From Pacificoceanicola onchidii (GTDB lineage Bacteria; Pseudomonadota; Alphaproteobacteria; Rhodobacterales; Rhodobacteraceae): a DNA stretch of 64,000 nt. The translations under genes were made by a program, and so were the position numbers. The notes beneath the pieces were generated by a model, which made no database searches, was not told where the DNA came from, and saw nothing but the letters and a program-made list of their open reading frames with translations. Positions 8,472 through 16,775 of the stretch are shown in pieces. The number at the start of each line of letters is the position of its first letter. Positions within the stretch are counted from its first letter, which is position 1. The stretch is taken from assembly GCF_004804335.1 (NCBI RefSeq), contig NZ_SRXY01000010.1, forward strand, positions 62,001 through 126,000. The letters are read 5' to 3'.

Positions 8472-9851
8472 ATGTCTAAGACCGGAATCGCTGTCATTGA
8501 TGTTGGCGCAACCAACAGCAAGGTAATCCTGTTCGACGACGCGTTGAATGAGATTGACAGCCGCAAAGTGCCAACGGTTCACATGGGCGGCCCGCCCTAT
8601 ACGCATCTTGATGATGCTTCGTTGATGGCATTTGCCACCGATGCGCTGGTTGAGTTGGACCGGAAACTGCCGATCGACACGATCTCGATCAGCGCCTTTG
8701 GAGCTACAGTTGCCTGTCTGGACGGGCAGGGGCAGTTGACCACGCCGGTCATGGATTATCTGGCCGAAGCGCCAGCAGAGCTGGACGCGGAATTCGCCAA
8801 GATCACGCCCCCGTTCTCGGAAGTGTTTTCCAACACCTCTCCCTGTGCTTTGACAATCGGCAAACAGCTGTTCTGGCTGGAAACACTGTACCCCGACGCC
8901 TTTGCCCGGACCGAGACGATCCTGCCGTGGAGCGCATATATCGGCTATCGGCTTGGCGGGCGTCCGGCGATGGAAATCTCGAACCTTGGAGTGTTCACCC
9001 ATCTCTTGGACGTAAAATCCTCGGCATATTCAAGCCTCGTGACCTCCCGCGGTTGGGACAAGAAGTTCCCTGAGATCCTGCCCGCGTGGCAGGTGATAGG
9101 TCAGTACAAACCAGAGGGGTTCCGGGGCAGGGGGGATATCCTCTGCGGGATCCATGACAGCAACGCCAATTGGCTGCGCTATCTGTCCGGGCATGAAGGC
9201 TCGTTTACGCTTTTGTCGACCGGAACTTTCGTGATCGGGTTCGACAGCGATACCGAGCTGGACGATCTGAACCCTGACACGGACGTGTTCTCCTTCACGG
9301 ACATCTTTGCCAAGCCAGTGGCATGTTCCCGGTTCTATGGCGGCTATGAGTTTGAAAAGGTGCTCGACGGCGTTGCGCCCACCAAGGCCAGTGCCGAAGG
9401 GATCGCCGCGATCATCGCGGGCGGCGTCTTCGCACTGCCAGCGTTTTCGGATACCGGCGGGCCGATTGCCGATCGTGGTAACAGGGGCCAGATCATCGGG
9501 GATTTCACCGAAGGCGAAGTGGCGCGCGCCTCGCTCGCTACGCTGTATGCCGCGCTTATGATCAATGAGCTTCTCGACACGCTGGGTTCGACCTCTGACA
9601 TCATCATCGACGGGCCTTTTGCGCAGAACACGCTGGTTGCCGGGATCATCGGGCAATTGCGCCCCGGTCAGAAGATACTCGCCTCGGAACTGCGCGACGG
9701 TACTGCCATGGGGGCCGCAATCCTTGGGCAGATGAAAGGCGGCGGCACTGTGCCCAGCCTGCCGATCCCGATGAAACCTTGTGCCGCATCCGCTTTTGAC
9801 GGGCTGTCCCAATACCGGGACTCCTGGCACGCCCATATCGCTTCGGAGTAG
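8472..9851 (+). CDS. FGGY-family carbohydrate kinase
   Basis: A 459-residue sugar kinase of the FGGY superfamily (fuculokinase/rhamnulokinase side rather than glycerol kinase). It shows the N-terminal phosphate-binding AVIDVGATNSKVILFD, the second strand SISAFGATVACLDG, HDSNANWLRYL near residue 222 and a C-terminal IIIDGPFAQNT segment in the place of the usual DGGxxxN motif. It is expected to phosphorylate the ketose made by the preceding epimerase. It has an RBS GAGGGGG at 8460-8466. This is the second kinase of the operon, so two different sugars or polyols may be phosphorylated. Confidence 0.8.
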   Translation: MSKTGIAVIDVGATNSKVILFDDALNEIDSRKVPTVHMGGPPYTHLDDASLMAFATDALVELDRKLPIDTISISAFGATVACLDGQGQLTTPVMDYLAEAPAELDAEFAKITPPFSEVFSNTSPCALTIGKQLFWLETLYPDAFARTETILPWSAYIGYRLGGRPAMEISNLGVFTHLLDVKSSAYSSLVTSRGWDKKFPEILPAWQVIGQYKPEGFRGRGDILCGIHDSNANWLRYLSGHEGSFTLLSTGTFVIGFDSDTELDDLNPDTDVFSFTDIFAKPVACSRFYGGYEFEKVLDGVAPTKASAEGIAAIIAGGVFALPAFSDTGGPIADRGNRGQIIGDFTEGEVARASLATLYAALMINELLDTLGSTSDIIIDGPFAQNTLVAGIIGQLRPGQKILASELRDGTAMGAAILGQMKGGGTVPSLPIPMKPCAASAFDGLSQYRDSWHAHIASE

Positions 9852-9860
9852 CCCAACCTC

Positions 9861-10775
9861 ATGACCCTTTTTCTCTCTCTCAGCTGCAATCCTCTCTTGA
9901 ACCGCATCGCCAATCCGGCCGATCTGGTAGAAACCTGTGCGCGCGATATCGGCATCAAGCGGATCCAGATGACCAATGAAGTTATCAACCCGTCTTGGCC
10001 TGCGAACACTATCAAGCGGCTGACCGATGAGTTCACCAAATCCGCGGCAGCCAATGATCTGCGCGCGACGTCTGTGATGACCAGCGGGTACACCCGGATC
10101 AACAACATGGGCCACCCGGATCCTGACGTTCGGCAATGGACCTTTGATTGGATGGCTCGACTGGGAGAGATCGCGGCGGACGTCGGTGCTGACAGCGTGG
10201 GCTCGCAATTCGCGATCTTGACCTGGCAGGATTACGATGACCCAGCGCGGCGCGAGGTGCTGATCGAGGCGGCGCTGGATGGCTGGGAGCAGGTTTGGGA
10301 ACGCTGCGACAGGGCTGGGCTGAAATACATCTATTGGGAAACCATGTCGGTTGGGCGTGAGTTCGGTCACACCATCGCCTCGGCCCATGAACTGAACCAA
10401 AAGATCAAGGCGCGAGGCCTGCCATTCAAGCTGTTGCTCGATGTCGATCATGGTGATCTGCAAAGCGAAAATCCTGACGACACAGATCCTTACAAATGGA
10501 TTGAAGCGCTGGCTGTGGACAGCCCGATCATCCACATCAAGCAGAGCCACGCGGTCAACAAAAGCGGTCACAACCCCTTTATCGAACCGTTCAATTCCGA
10601 AGGCCGGATCCATGCCGCTGAGCTGGTGCCCGCATTGGAAGCGCACGGGCCTTGCGATATGGAAGTGTGCTTGGAGTTGTCGTTCCGCGAGCGGGAGCCG
10701 ACTGATTCTCGCGCGCATGTTGTCGATGCACTGCGCCGCTCGGTTGACTACTGGCGGCCGCACATCCAGATCTGA
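9861..10775 (+). CDS. TIM-barrel sugar (phosphate) isomerase, EryC-like
   Basis: A 304-residue xylose-isomerase-like TIM-barrel protein. The barrel features include IKRIQMTNEVINPSW, the metal-ligand-like YIYWETMSVGRE, LLLDVDHGD, IHIKQSH and EVCLELS. The N-terminus and the TNEVINPSWP segment resemble EryC-type isomerases of erythritol catabolism as I remember them; the symbol is withheld because this could not be aligned. Together with the kinase whose pocket appears enlarged, a tetritol route is possible. It lies 10 bp after the FGGY kinase and ends the + strand operon; the HAD gene faces it 21 bp away. Confidence 0.65.
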   Translation: MTLFLSLSCNPLLNRIANPADLVETCARDIGIKRIQMTNEVINPSWPANTIKRLTDEFTKSAAANDLRATSVMTSGYTRINNMGHPDPDVRQWTFDWMARLGEIAADVGADSVGSQFAILTWQDYDDPARREVLIEAALDGWEQVWERCDRAGLKYIYWETMSVGREFGHTIASAHELNQKIKARGLPFKLLLDVDHGDLQSENPDDTDPYKWIEALAVDSPIIHIKQSHAVNKSGHNPFIEPFNSEGRIHAAELVPALEAHGPCDMEVCLELSFREREPTDSRAHVVDALRRSVDYWRPHIQI

Positions 10776-10796
10776 GACCGCAAGAGAACGCTAGGC

Positions 10797-11429
10797 TTAA
10801 AGCCCACAAATCACCGCTATTTCCCTGAAGGATTTAAGACGCGACGCACCTTCGGGTAGTTGAGCAGGGGTGTTTGGGACCAGAAACGTCGTCATGCCGG
10901 CCGCGAGGCCTGCTTTGGCACCGGCTTCGCTGTCTTCGAGTACAATGCAGTCGCCCGGTGCCACCTCCAGAAGCCAGGCCGCCCGCAAATAGGGCTCTGG
11001 ATCGGGTTTGCCATTGCGCACGTCGTTGCGACTCACGCTGATCTGGCGGGCGTTGTTAAGCCCCAAATGGCCCAGATTAGCTTCCACAGTTAGTCGGTCG
11101 GAATTTGACACCACCGCCTGTTTCACTCCGGTCGACTGCAAGTCCTGCCAAAGGTCATATGCCTGAGAAAAAACAGCAATTTCGCCGATCCGTCGCATAT
11201 AAGTGTTATGTTTCCGCTTGATCCAATCGTCAAATTGCAGGTCGAGGCCATAGTCCTGCTGCAACCATTTGTGCACATCCCCGGCCGCCATGCCGTTGAT
11301 CCGCAGGAACAGATCGTTCGGCGCGGTGAGGCCAAGGCCTTCCATAGCCTGGGCGGTGGCCGAGATGTGCAGGTGTTCGCTGTCGATAAGCGTTCCATCC
11401 ATGTCCCAAAGTACAGCTTTAATGGGCAT
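10797..11429 (-). CDS. HAD-superfamily sugar phosphatase / beta-phosphoglucomutase-like
   Basis: A 210-residue HAD hydrolase (subfamily I) from the ATG at 11429; the open frame extends 8 codons further upstream, but MPIKAVLWD gives the usual N-terminus. The catalytic motif DMDGTLIDSE is near residue 9, motif II VSNSD and motif III GKPDPEPYL with VLEDSEAG follow. The family dephosphorylates or isomerises small sugar phosphates. It is convergent with the isomerase gene and divergent from the RpiR regulator, sharing a 156-bp control region that contains paired GAAA-N4-TTTC elements. Confidence 0.85.
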   Translation of the reverse strand: MPIKAVLWDMDGTLIDSEHLHISATAQAMEGLGLTAPNDLFLRINGMAAGDVHKWLQQDYGLDLQFDDWIKRKHNTYMRRIGEIAVFSQAYDLWQDLQSTGVKQAVVSNSDRLTVEANLGHLGLNNARQISVSRNDVRNGKPDPEPYLRAAWLLEVAPGDCIVLEDSEAGAKAGLAAGMTTFLVPNTPAQLPEGASRLKSFREIAVICGL

Positions 11430-11462
11430 TTTTGCCGAGGCTCCATTTCGCAAGAAGGGATT

Positions 11463-11506
11463 GAAAAAAGTTTCGATTTTGTGGCAGTATAGAGGAAATG
11501 AATTTC
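11463..11506. promoter_or_regulatory. Paired GAAA-N4-TTTC elements, candidate RpiR operators
   Basis: GAAAAAAGTTTC (11463-11474) and GAAATGAATTTC (11495-11506) have the same spaced palindrome, starting 32 bp apart, about three helical turns. They lie in the divergent region between the HAD gene and the rpiR gene. Dimeric RpiR-type regulators often bind such inverted repeats, so autoregulation is inferred. Confidence 0.4.
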
Positions 11507-11513
11507 TTTCAAG

Positions 11514-11527
11514 GGCCAGCTCTGGCC
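11514..11527. promoter_or_regulatory. Inverted repeat GGCCAG-CT-CTGGCC upstream of rpiR
   Basis: A perfect 6+6 bp inverted repeat with a 2-bp centre, 58 bp before the RpiR start and just after the two GAAA/TTTC elements. It may be an operator or part of a 5' leader hairpin; there is no T-run, so a terminator is unlikely. Confidence 0.3.
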
Positions 11528-11585
11528 TTACCCGGAAATTCTTGCGAACACTGTGGGTAGGGTCTTCTTAGGAACAGGTACATCA

Positions 11586-12488
11586 ATGAACGATGTCGAC
11601 ATGCTGAAAAACTCGGTCTTGGATCGTATTCGGCGGATGATGCCCTACTTCAATCCGGCCTTGAAACGTATTGGCGAGCAAGTACTGAAGTCGCCCGAGA
11701 CCGCGAAGTCTATTTCGATTAAGGATTTGGCCGAGAAATGCAAAGTGTCGGAATCCACGGTCACCCGGTTTGTACGCGAAATCGATGCGCAAAACTTTCA
11801 GCAGTTCAAGATACGGATCGCCGAGGAGTTGTCGCATGCCAATGCCGGTTCAGTCCAAATCCTACCCAGCAAGAACGTCTATGAAGACATCACCCGCGAC
11901 GACGACATACGCTCGATCGTTGCAAAAATCTCGGCCCGCTATGCGATAACCGTGGACGACACGCAAAAGGGCGCCAATCCCGGAGAACTGCAACGCGCCG
12001 TAGAAGCGATTGAAGAGGCCCAGTCGCTGGCTTTCTTTGCTATGGGATCGTCACTGATTGCGGTTGAAAACGCTCTGGTGCGTTTCATGCGGGTAGGGGT
12101 GCCGTGCCAATTCTTCCGTGACCAGGGGGTGCGTCAGATCTCGACCGCAACGTTGAACGCATCCAATTTAGCCATAGGCATCAGCAATTCAGGCCGTACC
12201 ATTCCCACTGTTGACGCACTCAAGGCGGCGCGCGCACAGGGTGCCAAAACGCTCTGCATCACATCCTTCCCGGACTCGCCCATTGCTGAGGTTTCGGACA
12301 TCCGCCTTTTCACCAGCACGATCACTGGCGCCACTGGATCGGGCGAGTACAAAGAAAGTATGGTCTCTAAGATCGCTCAGTTGCAAATGATCGACGTGCT
12401 CTATTCGATTTTCGCGGTGCGCAATTTCGGAGACGCGATCGAGGCGCTGGAAGAGACCGATGCAGTAACCCGCTCAACGCGGTACTAA
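11586..12488 (+). CDS. RpiR/MurR-family transcriptional regulator
   Basis: A 300-residue regulator. Residues 1-80 form the RpiR helix-turn-helix domain (ISIKDLAEKCKVSESTVTRFVREI), and residues 125-260 a SIS sugar-phosphate-binding domain (FAMGSSLIAVENA, IGISNSGRTIPTVDAL). RpiR proteins sense phosphorylated sugars, which matches the sugar-phosphate enzymes of the preceding operon. ATG 11586 is used; a longer frame from 11553 exists but gives an atypical N-terminus. It is transcribed away from the HAD gene, and probably regulates that gene and the catabolic operon. Confidence 0.88.
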   Translation: MNDVDMLKNSVLDRIRRMMPYFNPALKRIGEQVLKSPETAKSISIKDLAEKCKVSESTVTRFVREIDAQNFQQFKIRIAEELSHANAGSVQILPSKNVYEDITRDDDIRSIVAKISARYAITVDDTQKGANPGELQRAVEAIEEAQSLAFFAMGSSLIAVENALVRFMRVGVPCQFFRDQGVRQISTATLNASNLAIGISNSGRTIPTVDALKAARAQGAKTLCITSFPDSPIAEVSDIRLFTSTITGATGSGEYKESMVSKIAQLQMIDVLYSIFAVRNFGDAIEALEETDAVTRSTRY

Positions 12489-12639
12489 CCTACTCGAAAT
12501 AGCCGATCTATATGCTCTCTTCTTTATGCCGCCTGATTGATGTCGGTCCTGTAGTCTTTTCGCGCGCGTGGGGTCTTGGCCGCTGAAACTGCCTCGTACT
12601 GAGTGCGAAATTTTGGCTAAAATAGTCTATCAGAGGGGT

Positions 12640-12885
12640 GTACCGAGGCCGAAGAAGCGATTCTCAGTAGAATAGATTGCGTCCGCCTTCAGATAGGTAG
12701 AGACAGGACAGGTGGTTGGCGAGAATTGTCACAAGAAGGGGATCGCGGAAGCGACTTTCTTGTTTTGGTAGAAAGGTTACGCGGGGATGGGTGAGTCCTA
12801 GATCCGTCGTCTGAAACAGCGTGAAGACGAGAACGGCAAGTTGGAGCGTCTGGTTGCCAAGCACGCCGTTGAGGTCGACCCATCA
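12640..12885 (+). pseudogene. Decayed IS3-family orfA transposase remnant
   Basis: Frame 1 from 12640 reads like the OrfA of IS3-family elements: KKRFSVE, then a helix-turn-helix around GENCHKKGIAEATFLFW and the leucine-zipper start IRRLKQREDENGKLERLV. Four in-frame TAG codons interrupt it, at 12673, 12694, 12769 and 12799; the first two stand where Gln is usual (one C to T change each) and the third where Lys is common. No frameshift is needed. Similarity stops near 12870 and no orfB is left. It is related to, but not a copy of, the IS remnant at 51242-51830. Confidence 0.7.
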
Positions 12886-13354
12886 GAATTCCATCGAATC
12901 GACATCATTTTTGCGGTAATCGCGTTGACCAAGACAGAAGGCGGAACGGACATGAACAATACCAAGCGAACCGCTCTGGCAGACCAATTGCTTCTTTCCA
13001 AAAACGCTTGATTGATGCGACCCCGTTACCGAAGCCATGATCCTAAGCAGTTGGATCGTTGCGCCATTACGATCCATTGAAATTACTGAAAATACAGCCG
13101 CTCAAGTATGTTGATTATCAACTCATGGCTTGCCGAAGTACTCGGGTAGCAGGGCTGTCGACGCACCATCAGTGTATCCGCCAGTTAGAAAAGACCAGGC
13201 AAGATGACTTTTGGCTTTCGAAGCGAAAATCATTCCGTTGCTCGGATTCCAATCGGTCTTGACCTTAAAGATAGCTTCCAAATCGGTGCCCGACGGTGGG
13301 TGCGCTTAGTGAGTCATTGAACTGTATCGGTAGCCCCGCTATGACCCAAGGCGC

Positions 13355-13366
13355 TTAAACGTTTAA
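13355..13366. promoter_or_regulatory. LacI-type operator TTAAACGTTTAA
   Basis: A perfect 12-bp palindrome with the central CG typical of LacI-family operators, 15 bp before the LacI start codon. It implies autoregulation. A sibling palindrome lies before the GMC gene at 14437. Confidence 0.65.
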
Positions 13367-13381
13367 CAAGGCGGGTAAGAT

Positions 13382-14392
13382 ATGAGGCGGGTTGGCTTGA
13401 AAGATGTTGCCGCGCGGGCACGCGTGTCCGTCGCAACGGCCTCTTATGTGATGGCTGGCCGCGGCCGTGTTTCCGACAAGACCAGAGACATAGTCTTGAA
13501 AGCGGCAGATGAGCTGGGTTTCGTGCGAAATGCCGCCGCTGCGAACTTGCGTTCGGGCCAATCCAGAATGATCGGCGTCATACTGAACAATATTGCCAAT
13601 CCCTTCTTCAGCCACCTCGTGTCTGAACTAGAAAGTGCGGCATACAACGAAGGCTTCTTGACCATTTTGGCGACGGCCAAGAACGATATCGAACGGCAGC
13701 GAAAGATGTTAGAGTCGATGGTCTCTCAGGGCGTGGGCGCGATCATTCTTTCGCCAGTTCACAACACATGTCTCGAAGATCTTGAAGTGGCAATCACTCG
13801 CGGCATCCCCATTATCTCGTGTGTTCGTGACCTTCCCGAGTGTCCTGTCAGTTTTGTAGGGGTCGACGACGAACTGTCAGGGTATCTTGCAATGCGGAGC
13901 GCACTGCGCACTGGGAAAAAGACGGCGGTGTTCTTAGGGGGCTACGCAAACACAACGACGCTTGAGGGTCGGCGAGCCGGAGTTCAGCGCGCACTCAAGG
14001 AAGCCGGATTGCCGGAAGCCAATTGCCAGTTTAGGCTGGGTCCATTGTCGATGGAGTTTGGCGCGTCGGAACTGAGCGAGATCTCCACAGGCCGTTGTCC
14101 TCCGCCGGTGGTGATCTGTTTCAACGATTATGTCGCAACTGGCGTCTACGAAGCCGCGCGCGAACTGGGGCTGAGTGTCGGAATGGACTTCTCAATTATA
14201 AGCTTCGACAATACTCCGATTTCTTCTGCCCTGACGCCTAGCTTGACCTCAGTCGATATTTTCCCTGGTAAAGTCGGTGCCATCGCGGCGCAGAGGGCCG
14301 CCGAAATGATCCACACCGGGACGGCTACAAGAACAATTGATCGTTTGGACCCAGTCCTGATCGAACGCGACTCAAGCTCTTTGACTGGGTGA
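13382..14392 (+). CDS. LacI-family transcriptional regulator
   Basis: A 336-residue LacI/GalR repressor. Residues 4-55 are the DNA-binding domain (VGLKDVAARARVSVATASYVMAGRG, hinge near FVRNAAAANLRSG), followed by a periplasmic-binding-like effector domain (IGVILNNIANPFFSHLVSELE and, late in the protein, IISFDNTPISSAL). The family binds palindromes with a central CG; two such sites are found, one before this gene and one before the next gene (GMC oxidoreductase). It is thus the probable local regulator of the first oxidation step. The effector is presumably a sugar or related small molecule. Confidence 0.9.
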   Translation: MRRVGLKDVAARARVSVATASYVMAGRGRVSDKTRDIVLKAADELGFVRNAAAANLRSGQSRMIGVILNNIANPFFSHLVSELESAAYNEGFLTILATAKNDIERQRKMLESMVSQGVGAIILSPVHNTCLEDLEVAITRGIPIISCVRDLPECPVSFVGVDDELSGYLAMRSALRTGKKTAVFLGGYANTTTLEGRRAGVQRALKEAGLPEANCQFRLGPLSMEFGASELSEISTGRCPPPVVICFNDYVATGVYEAARELGLSVGMDFSIISFDNTPISSALTPSLTSVDIFPGKVGAIAAQRAAEMIHTGTATRTIDRLDPVLIERDSSSLTG

Positions 14393-14436
14393 CCCGGAGT
14401 AGATCATCTCTAGCTGTTGACAAATTCTCAATTTGG

Positions 14437-14448
14437 TGAAACGTTTCA
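14437..14448. promoter_or_regulatory. LacI-type operator TGAAACGTTTCA over the GMC promoter
   Basis: A perfect 12-bp palindrome 14 bp after a TTGACA hexamer (14417-14422), so it would cover the -10 region. It ends one base before the TetR-type palindrome at 14450, giving back-to-back operators for two regulators. Confidence 0.65.
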
Positions 14449-14449
14449 C

Positions 14450-14465
14450 GTAACTGTTTAGTTAC
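14450..14465. promoter_or_regulatory. Shared regulon operator, site A (GTAACTGTTTAGTTAC)
   Basis: One of eight copies of the 16-bp palindrome with consensus GTAACYNNTTAGTTAC. Its arms GTAACT/AGTTAC are perfect around a 4-bp centre. It lies 7 bp before the GMC start, directly next to the LacI operator. Confidence 0.65.
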
Positions 14466-14472
14466 TGGCGGG

Positions 14473-16128
14473 ATGGCAATGCGAGAGTACGACTATATCG
14501 TGACGGGCGGAGGCTCAGCCGGCTGCGTTCTCGCTGCACGGTTGAGTGAAGATCCGGACGTATCGGTTCTGCTCTTGGAGGCAGGTGGGCGTGACAGGAA
14601 CATCCTGTTCCATTGGCCAGCAGGTTTTGCAAAAATGACAAAGGGCATAGCGAGCTGGGGCTGGTCGACAGTCCCTCAGAAGCACATGCAAGGTCGTGAG
14701 GTCTGGTTCACGCAGGCCAAAGTGATCGGTGGCGGCTCTTCGATCAATGCGCAGATTTACACCCGTGGAAACGCCAAGGATTATGATTCATGGGCTGAAG
14801 AACACGGTTGTGATGGCTGGGCCTATCGGGACATCCTGCCCTACTTCAAACGCGCCGAGGGCAACGAACGATTTCACGATGACTACCACGGTATCGACGG
14901 ACCATTGGGCGTCTCAATGCCGCGAGCGACCTTGCCGGTATGCGATGCGTTTATTCGAGCGGCGCAAGAATACGGCATCCCTTACAATCCTGACTTCAAC
15001 GGGCGGTATCAACGTGGGGCTGGGTTCTATCAGCTAACTCAGCGAGACGCGCGCAGGTCTTCCTCGGCTGTTGCGTTTCTGAAACCAGCGGAATCGCGGC
15101 CGAATTTGACCGTGATGACTGGCGCTCACGCGACCCGGATTCTGGTTGAGAACCAGCGCGCAACCGGTGTGGAAATTGTAAGAGGTTCCAAGCGAGAATC
15201 CTTTCGCGCTGCGCGCGAGGTCATTGTGTCGTCGGGCGCGATCGGATCGCCTCGTCTCTTGATGCTGTCTGGAATTGGTCCTGCGGACCACTTGCGGGGA
15301 GTCGGTATTGACGTCGTCCATGATCTGCCGGGCGTTGGTTCTAACCTTCAAGATCACATCGACATCTGTGCGATCTCCGAACTGACTGGCCGTCACAGCT
15401 ACGATGGCTGGGACCGACTACACAAAACGATCTGGGCGGGCATTCAGTACCTCGCCTTCAAGTCAGGGCCGGCCGCAGCATCCCTCTTTGAAACCGGAGC
15501 ATTTTGGTATGCGGACGAGACAGCACGCTCTCCAGATATCCAACTTCATCTCGGGCAGGGATCGGGAATTGAAAAGGGCATCGCAAAGATAAATGGCGCC
15601 GGAATTACACTCAACAGTGCATACATGCGGCCAAGATCTCGGGGAACCGTCCGTCTCTCTAGTGCCGATCCTGTGGCTGCACCATTGATTGACCCAAACT
15701 ACTGGTCCGATCCACATGACCTGGACATGGCTTTGAAGGGGTTGGAGATGGCGCGGGAGATTCTAGCGCAGCACGCTCTCAGCGGGTTTGTAAGAAAAGA
15801 AGTCTTGCCCGGGCCGCAAGTCAAAAGCCGCAAGGAGCTTTTTGACTATGCGTGCAAGATGGCAAAAACCGACCATCATCCGGTCGGCACCTGCAAGATG
15901 GGCAAAGACGCGATGGCCGTCGTTGATCCAGAGCTGAAGCTACATGGAATTGATGGCCTGAGGGTTTGCGACTCATCGGTCATGCCAACAATAAACTCGT
16001 CCAACACCAACGCGCCAACGATCATGATCGGCGAAAAGGGAGCCGATCTTATCCGGGGTATGGAGCCACTTGAAGCAGTAACCTTCGCGTGGGAACGCAA
16101 TACTTCAAAGCGGTACGCACTAGCGTGA
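14473..16128 (+). CDS. GMC-family FAD-dependent alcohol oxidoreductase (copy 1)
   Basis: A 551-residue glucose-methanol-choline oxidoreductase. It has an N-terminal FAD-binding DYIVTGGGSAGCVLAARLSED, the GMC signature region VIGGGSSINAQIYTRGN, a second signature GAIGSPRLLMLSGIGPADHL, and the C-terminal catalytic His in HHPVGTCKMG with an Asn-rich SSNTNAPTIMIGEKGADLI. It should oxidise a primary alcohol to an aldehyde, feeding electrons to an acceptor. It is clearly paralogous to the GMC protein at 30710-32314, so two related alcohols or successive oxidations are likely. It is under both a LacI and a TetR-type operator. Confidence 0.9.
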   Translation: MAMREYDYIVTGGGSAGCVLAARLSEDPDVSVLLLEAGGRDRNILFHWPAGFAKMTKGIASWGWSTVPQKHMQGREVWFTQAKVIGGGSSINAQIYTRGNAKDYDSWAEEHGCDGWAYRDILPYFKRAEGNERFHDDYHGIDGPLGVSMPRATLPVCDAFIRAAQEYGIPYNPDFNGRYQRGAGFYQLTQRDARRSSSAVAFLKPAESRPNLTVMTGAHATRILVENQRATGVEIVRGSKRESFRAAREVIVSSGAIGSPRLLMLSGIGPADHLRGVGIDVVHDLPGVGSNLQDHIDICAISELTGRHSYDGWDRLHKTIWAGIQYLAFKSGPAAASLFETGAFWYADETARSPDIQLHLGQGSGIEKGIAKINGAGITLNSAYMRPRSRGTVRLSSADPVAAPLIDPNYWSDPHDLDMALKGLEMAREILAQHALSGFVRKEVLPGPQVKSRKELFDYACKMAKTDHHPVGTCKMGKDAMAVVDPELKLHGIDGLRVCDSSVMPTINSSNTNAPTIMIGEKGADLIRGMEPLEAVTFAWERNTSKRYALA

Positions 16129-16143
16129 TCTTTCGGACAAAAA

Positions 16144-16159
16144 TTAACTAACTAGATAG
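16144..16159. promoter_or_regulatory. Shared regulon operator, site B (weak match)
   Basis: TTAACTAACTAGATAG; its reverse complement CTATCTAGTTAGTTAA fits the consensus half TTAGTTA with a poorer second half. It lies 8 bp before the VOC start and heads the VOC plus CUT1 transporter operon. This is the weakest of the eight sites. Confidence 0.45.
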
Positions 16160-16167
16160 GGTGAAAG

Positions 16168-16686
16168 ATGAAATCTGTACTTGGACTTCACCACATAGGC
16201 TTCACAGTCCCCGACATCGAAGAGGCCATCAACTTTTTCCGCGACGTCTTTGGGACTGTGACGGTCATGGAATGCGGTTCAGTCGATGTCGATGATGAAT
16301 TCATGGCACGTCATCTGGGTGTTCCAAGCGGGATTAAGATAGCTGACCAGCGGGTCATCCAGGTGGGGCGAGGGGGCTCTCTGGAGCTGTTTGAATACAG
16401 TGGTGTCGGATCGGGCCAGAAACTCAAACACAATGGTGAAGTTGGCGCGATGCATATCGCTTTCGAGGTCGACGACGCCAATGCCGTTGCCGAGCGGATG
16501 CGTGGCGCTGGTGTGGATTTGCTGGAGGGCCCTACGTTGATTGAAGGGGGCCCAATGGACAATCTTGTCTGGCTCTACCTGCGCGCACCTTGGGGGCAAT
16601 ACCTCGAAATCGTCAGTCAAAAAGGGCCGCTCGGCTACGAAGCCGATGGCGGCCCTAAGCTTTGGACGCCGTCTTCAGGAGAGTGA
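16168..16686 (+). CDS. VOC-superfamily (glyoxalase/dioxygenase-fold) protein
   Basis: A 172-residue protein with two vicinal-oxygen-chelate half-modules. Likely metal ligands are His9 in GLHHIGFTV, Glu in GGSLELFEY, His in GAMHIAFEV and Glu in YLEIVSQ. VOC enzymes include lactoylglutathione lyases, epimerases (methylmalonyl-CoA type), ring-cleavage dioxygenases and lyases; which applies cannot be told. It lies between a GMC oxidoreductase and the CUT1 importer, 89 bp before the binding-protein gene, and its own operator suggests that it opens the transporter operon. Confidence 0.75.
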   Translation: MKSVLGLHHIGFTVPDIEEAINFFRDVFGTVTVMECGSVDVDDEFMARHLGVPSGIKIADQRVIQVGRGGSLELFEYSGVGSGQKLKHNGEVGAMHIAFEVDDANAVAERMRGAGVDLLEGPTLIEGGPMDNLVWLYLRAPWGQYLEIVSQKGPLGYEADGGPKLWTPSSGE

Positions 16687-16775
16687 CTGCGCCAACTAGC
16701 GGCCGTGACGCTGACAGGCGCCGCGACCAAACGGACCGCCCAGCGAAGGGCGAATGAATAACAGAGGAGGATACT

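Larger units (their letters stand above)
12489..13381. other. Gene-poor interval between the RpiR block and the LacI block
   Basis: Apart from the decayed transposase reading frame (12640-12885) and the operator before the LacI gene, no convincing coding sequence is seen. Short frames on both strands give compositionally odd proteins without motifs. An 11-bp palindrome TTGATTATCAA is at 13110-13120. The interval looks like remnant DNA left by insertion and decay. Confidence 0.5.

Noticed and set aside
9030-10763. A 577-residue open frame on the - strand
   Set aside because: Antisense shadow of the FGGY kinase and TIM-barrel genes; no recognisable protein features.
12673-12801. TAG codons read as amber recoding (for example Pyl or a suppressor)
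   Set aside because: The rest of orfA and all of orfB are missing and flanking genes use normal stops, so pseudogene decay is simpler.
12883-13262. Several 60-67-residue frames on both strands
   Set aside because: No motifs, no ribosome binding sites, overlapping frames; considered non-coding.
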